From the NCBI GenBank assembly GCA_018238825.1, contig JABCSP010000152.1, positions 1 to 5,794 of the forward strand: a stretch of 5,794 nt of DNA. Reading direction: 5' to 3'. This DNA is from Candidatus Thorarchaeota archaeon. Lineage in GTDB: Archaea > Asgardarchaeota > Thorarchaeia > Thorarchaeales > Thorarchaeaceae. The translations under genes and the position numbers were made by a program. Shown here piece by piece: positions 4,512 to 5,794 of this stretch (position 1 is its first letter; each line of letters opens with the position of its first letter). The notes beneath the pieces were generated by a model. The model had not been told where the DNA came from. It made no database searches and saw only the letters and a program-made list of their open reading frames with translations.

Positions 4512-5794
4512 ATGGCTGTGGATTGTGAAACTGAGGCACCTCCAGAGGTGGTTTCAAGCAGGTTCGCACGCATTTTTGGTCTGGAAGACCCAACACCTGA
4601 CGCAGTGCGCTATGTAAAGATTATCTCAGTTTTACTACCAGCTTTTGCACTCAGCTTCCAGATCAGTACTACTTTCTGGATGATTCATATGGCTGAAACA
4701 CTTGGCGGCGGTGACTACTTTGCAGGTCTAACGCTTGTTGGGTTCCTAGTGGTCATCCAGATGGCAGTTCAGACGGCATTGGATTATCCAACCGGTGCAC
4801 TTGGGGACGCAATAGGACAACGTTATGTCATTGCTTCAGCCCTCCTCTGCTACGCGATAGCTTTCTATCTATCCTCCCAAATTGTTATCGGTACCCCATT
4901 CTATATCTACGTAGCCATTTACGCCCTCTTTGGGTTGGGTTCGTCGCAGGAGAGTGGAGCCTTCAGTGCGTGGTTTGACAATAATTACAAGGTCGCCATG
5001 CCTCATGACAAGGACCGAAAGCAGTACGGTGTTTTTCAAGGTCGACTGGGTATGGTTTGGCAGGTGTCCTCGACACTTGTGCTGATTCCTGGGTCTTGGC
5101 TAGCATGGTTATACAGTCGTCAATTTGTCTTCGGGCTTCAAGCTATATTTGCAGTCTTCCTTGCCATAGTAGTTCTTAAACTTGTAAAGGACTTGCCTGG
5201 AGTCAGAGAGGCGAAAGATGAGAAACCCACAATCTCAGAATATATGACTCTCCTGAAAGATGGGTTCAAGTTTCTATGGTCCAGTCGGTTTGTAACTCTG
5301 CTTATTCTCGGTGAAGTAGTGATGTGGAGTACCGGCCCTATCTGGTGGAATCTTATCCTCTTTCCACTTTACTTTAATTTCCTTGTCACAATGGTTGCAG
5401 TTTCAGCTTTTCGAACGCTTGTTTTTCTCCCACAGGCGGTAGCTAACGAGCGAAGTGGTGTTCTAGCGAAGCGATTTGAACCTAAGAAATGGATTCCTCG
5501 TTTCAGGTTCCTCCAGTTCGCAAGTGTAATCTTCTACTTGATATTAGCAGCAATTGTACACTTCTTCCCAGGAATTGAACCAGGAACTGACCCCGCAAGT
5601 ATTGAATTCTTGAGATTAATGATTCCCTTCACCAATATTCCATTGATTGAGATACCTGTTGCGACGCTGGTACCAGTATTCCTCATGTTCCTAACATTCG
5701 TTTCATTGAACCTGTTTGGCGGAATTGCCGGGATTCTCTCTCAACGAGTTATGCTGGATGTTATTCCAAATAGAATTCGAAACTCGATGTACTC
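4512..5794 (+). CDS. Major facilitator superfamily transporter, 3' end cut by window
   Basis: An open frame of 427 codons runs from the ATG at 4512 to the window edge without a stop. A polar N-terminal cytoplasmic stretch of about 34 residues precedes hydrophobic helices at about 35-58, 69-90, 104-122, 128-144, 180-200, 204-226, 258-275, 277-300, 332-351 and 383-408. The loop between helices 2 and 3 holds PTGALGDAIGQRYVI (93-107), a form of the MFS motif A, in which D99 is kept and the usual basic residues are reduced to R104. SGAFSAWFDN (148-157) matches a stretch often seen in helix 4 and the following loop of MFS exporters. A charged central loop (227-257) separates the two six-helix halves. 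The second half is incomplete, lacking the last one or two helices. Substrate cannot be told; drug or metabolite export is usual for such proteins. It is divergent from the Urm1-like gene. Confidence 0.82.
   Translation, partial: MAVDCETEAPPEVVSSRFARIFGLEDPTPDAVRYVKIISVLLPAFALSFQISTTFWMIHMAETLGGGDYFAGLTLVGFLVVIQMAVQTALDYPTGALGDAIGQRYVIASALLCYAIAFYLSSQIVIGTPFYIYVAIYALFGLGSSQESGAFSAWFDNNYKVAMPHDKDRKQYGVFQGRLGMVWQVSSTLVLIPGSWLAWLYSRQFVFGLQAIFAVFLAIVVLKLVKDLPGVREAKDEKPTISEYMTLLKDGFKFLWSSRFVTLLILGEVVMWSTGPIWWNLILFPLYFNFLVTMVAVSAFRTLVFLPQAVANERSGVLAKRFEPKKWIPRFRFLQFASVIFYLILAAIVHFFPGIEPGTDPASIEFLRLMIPFTNIPLIEIPVATLVPVFLMFLTFVSLNLFGGIAGILSQRVMLDVIPNRIRNSMY

Overview
The window looks archaeal. Evidence: a split 2-oxoacid:ferredoxin oxidoreductase (separate beta and gamma genes of the KorB/KorC type), a MoaD/Urm1-type small ubiquitin-like protein ending in Gly-Gly, AT-rich TATA-like boxes about 35-60 bases upstream of starts, Shine-Dalgarno sites of the GGTGA type, and a secreted parallel beta-helix (NosD-like) protein with an N-terminal signal peptide and a C-terminal membrane anchor. 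The moderate GC content, the beta-helix surface protein with its Thr/Gly linker and anchor, and the Urm1-like protein would fit an Asgard lineage such as Thorarchaeota. That placement is an inference I cannot test here. No rRNA, tRNA, CRISPR, insertion sequence or phage gene was recognised.

Layout. (1) Left, + strand: the C-terminal part of a CPBP (CAAX/Abi) membrane protease, cut by the window edge, followed within a few bases by an unrecognised seven-helix membrane protein. The two are probably one operon. (2) 1199-1237: a hairpin lying between convergent genes, followed by a T-run only on the minus strand. (3) Minus strand, 1253-2605: a 450-residue secreted, membrane-anchored beta-helix protein with about ten 23-residue coils. 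(4) 2606-2781: a divergent intergenic region with promoter-like elements. (5) + strand, 2782-4137: korB and korC, the thiamine-pyrophosphate/iron-sulfur beta subunit and the gamma subunit of a 2-oxoglutarate:ferredoxin oxidoreductase. (6) Minus strand, 4134-4412: a 92-residue Urm1/MoaD-like protein ending HGG, whose stop codon overlaps the korC stop on one CTAG palindrome. (7) 4413-4511: a second divergent promoter region. (8) + strand from 4512: a major facilitator superfamily transporter running off the right edge.

The clearest functional unit is korBC, which would make succinyl-CoA and CO2 from 2-oxoglutarate and pass electrons to ferredoxin (or the reverse). Its alpha and delta partners are not next to it. 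The Urm1-like protein probably works in sulfur transfer (tRNA thiolation or molybdopterin synthesis) or in protein conjugation, but no E1-like partner is visible. The rest are cell-envelope functions with no obvious link to korBC. I found no convincing new multi-gene system. The points most worth a second look are the Urm1-like protein, the protease/seven-helix pair and the isolated korBC pair.
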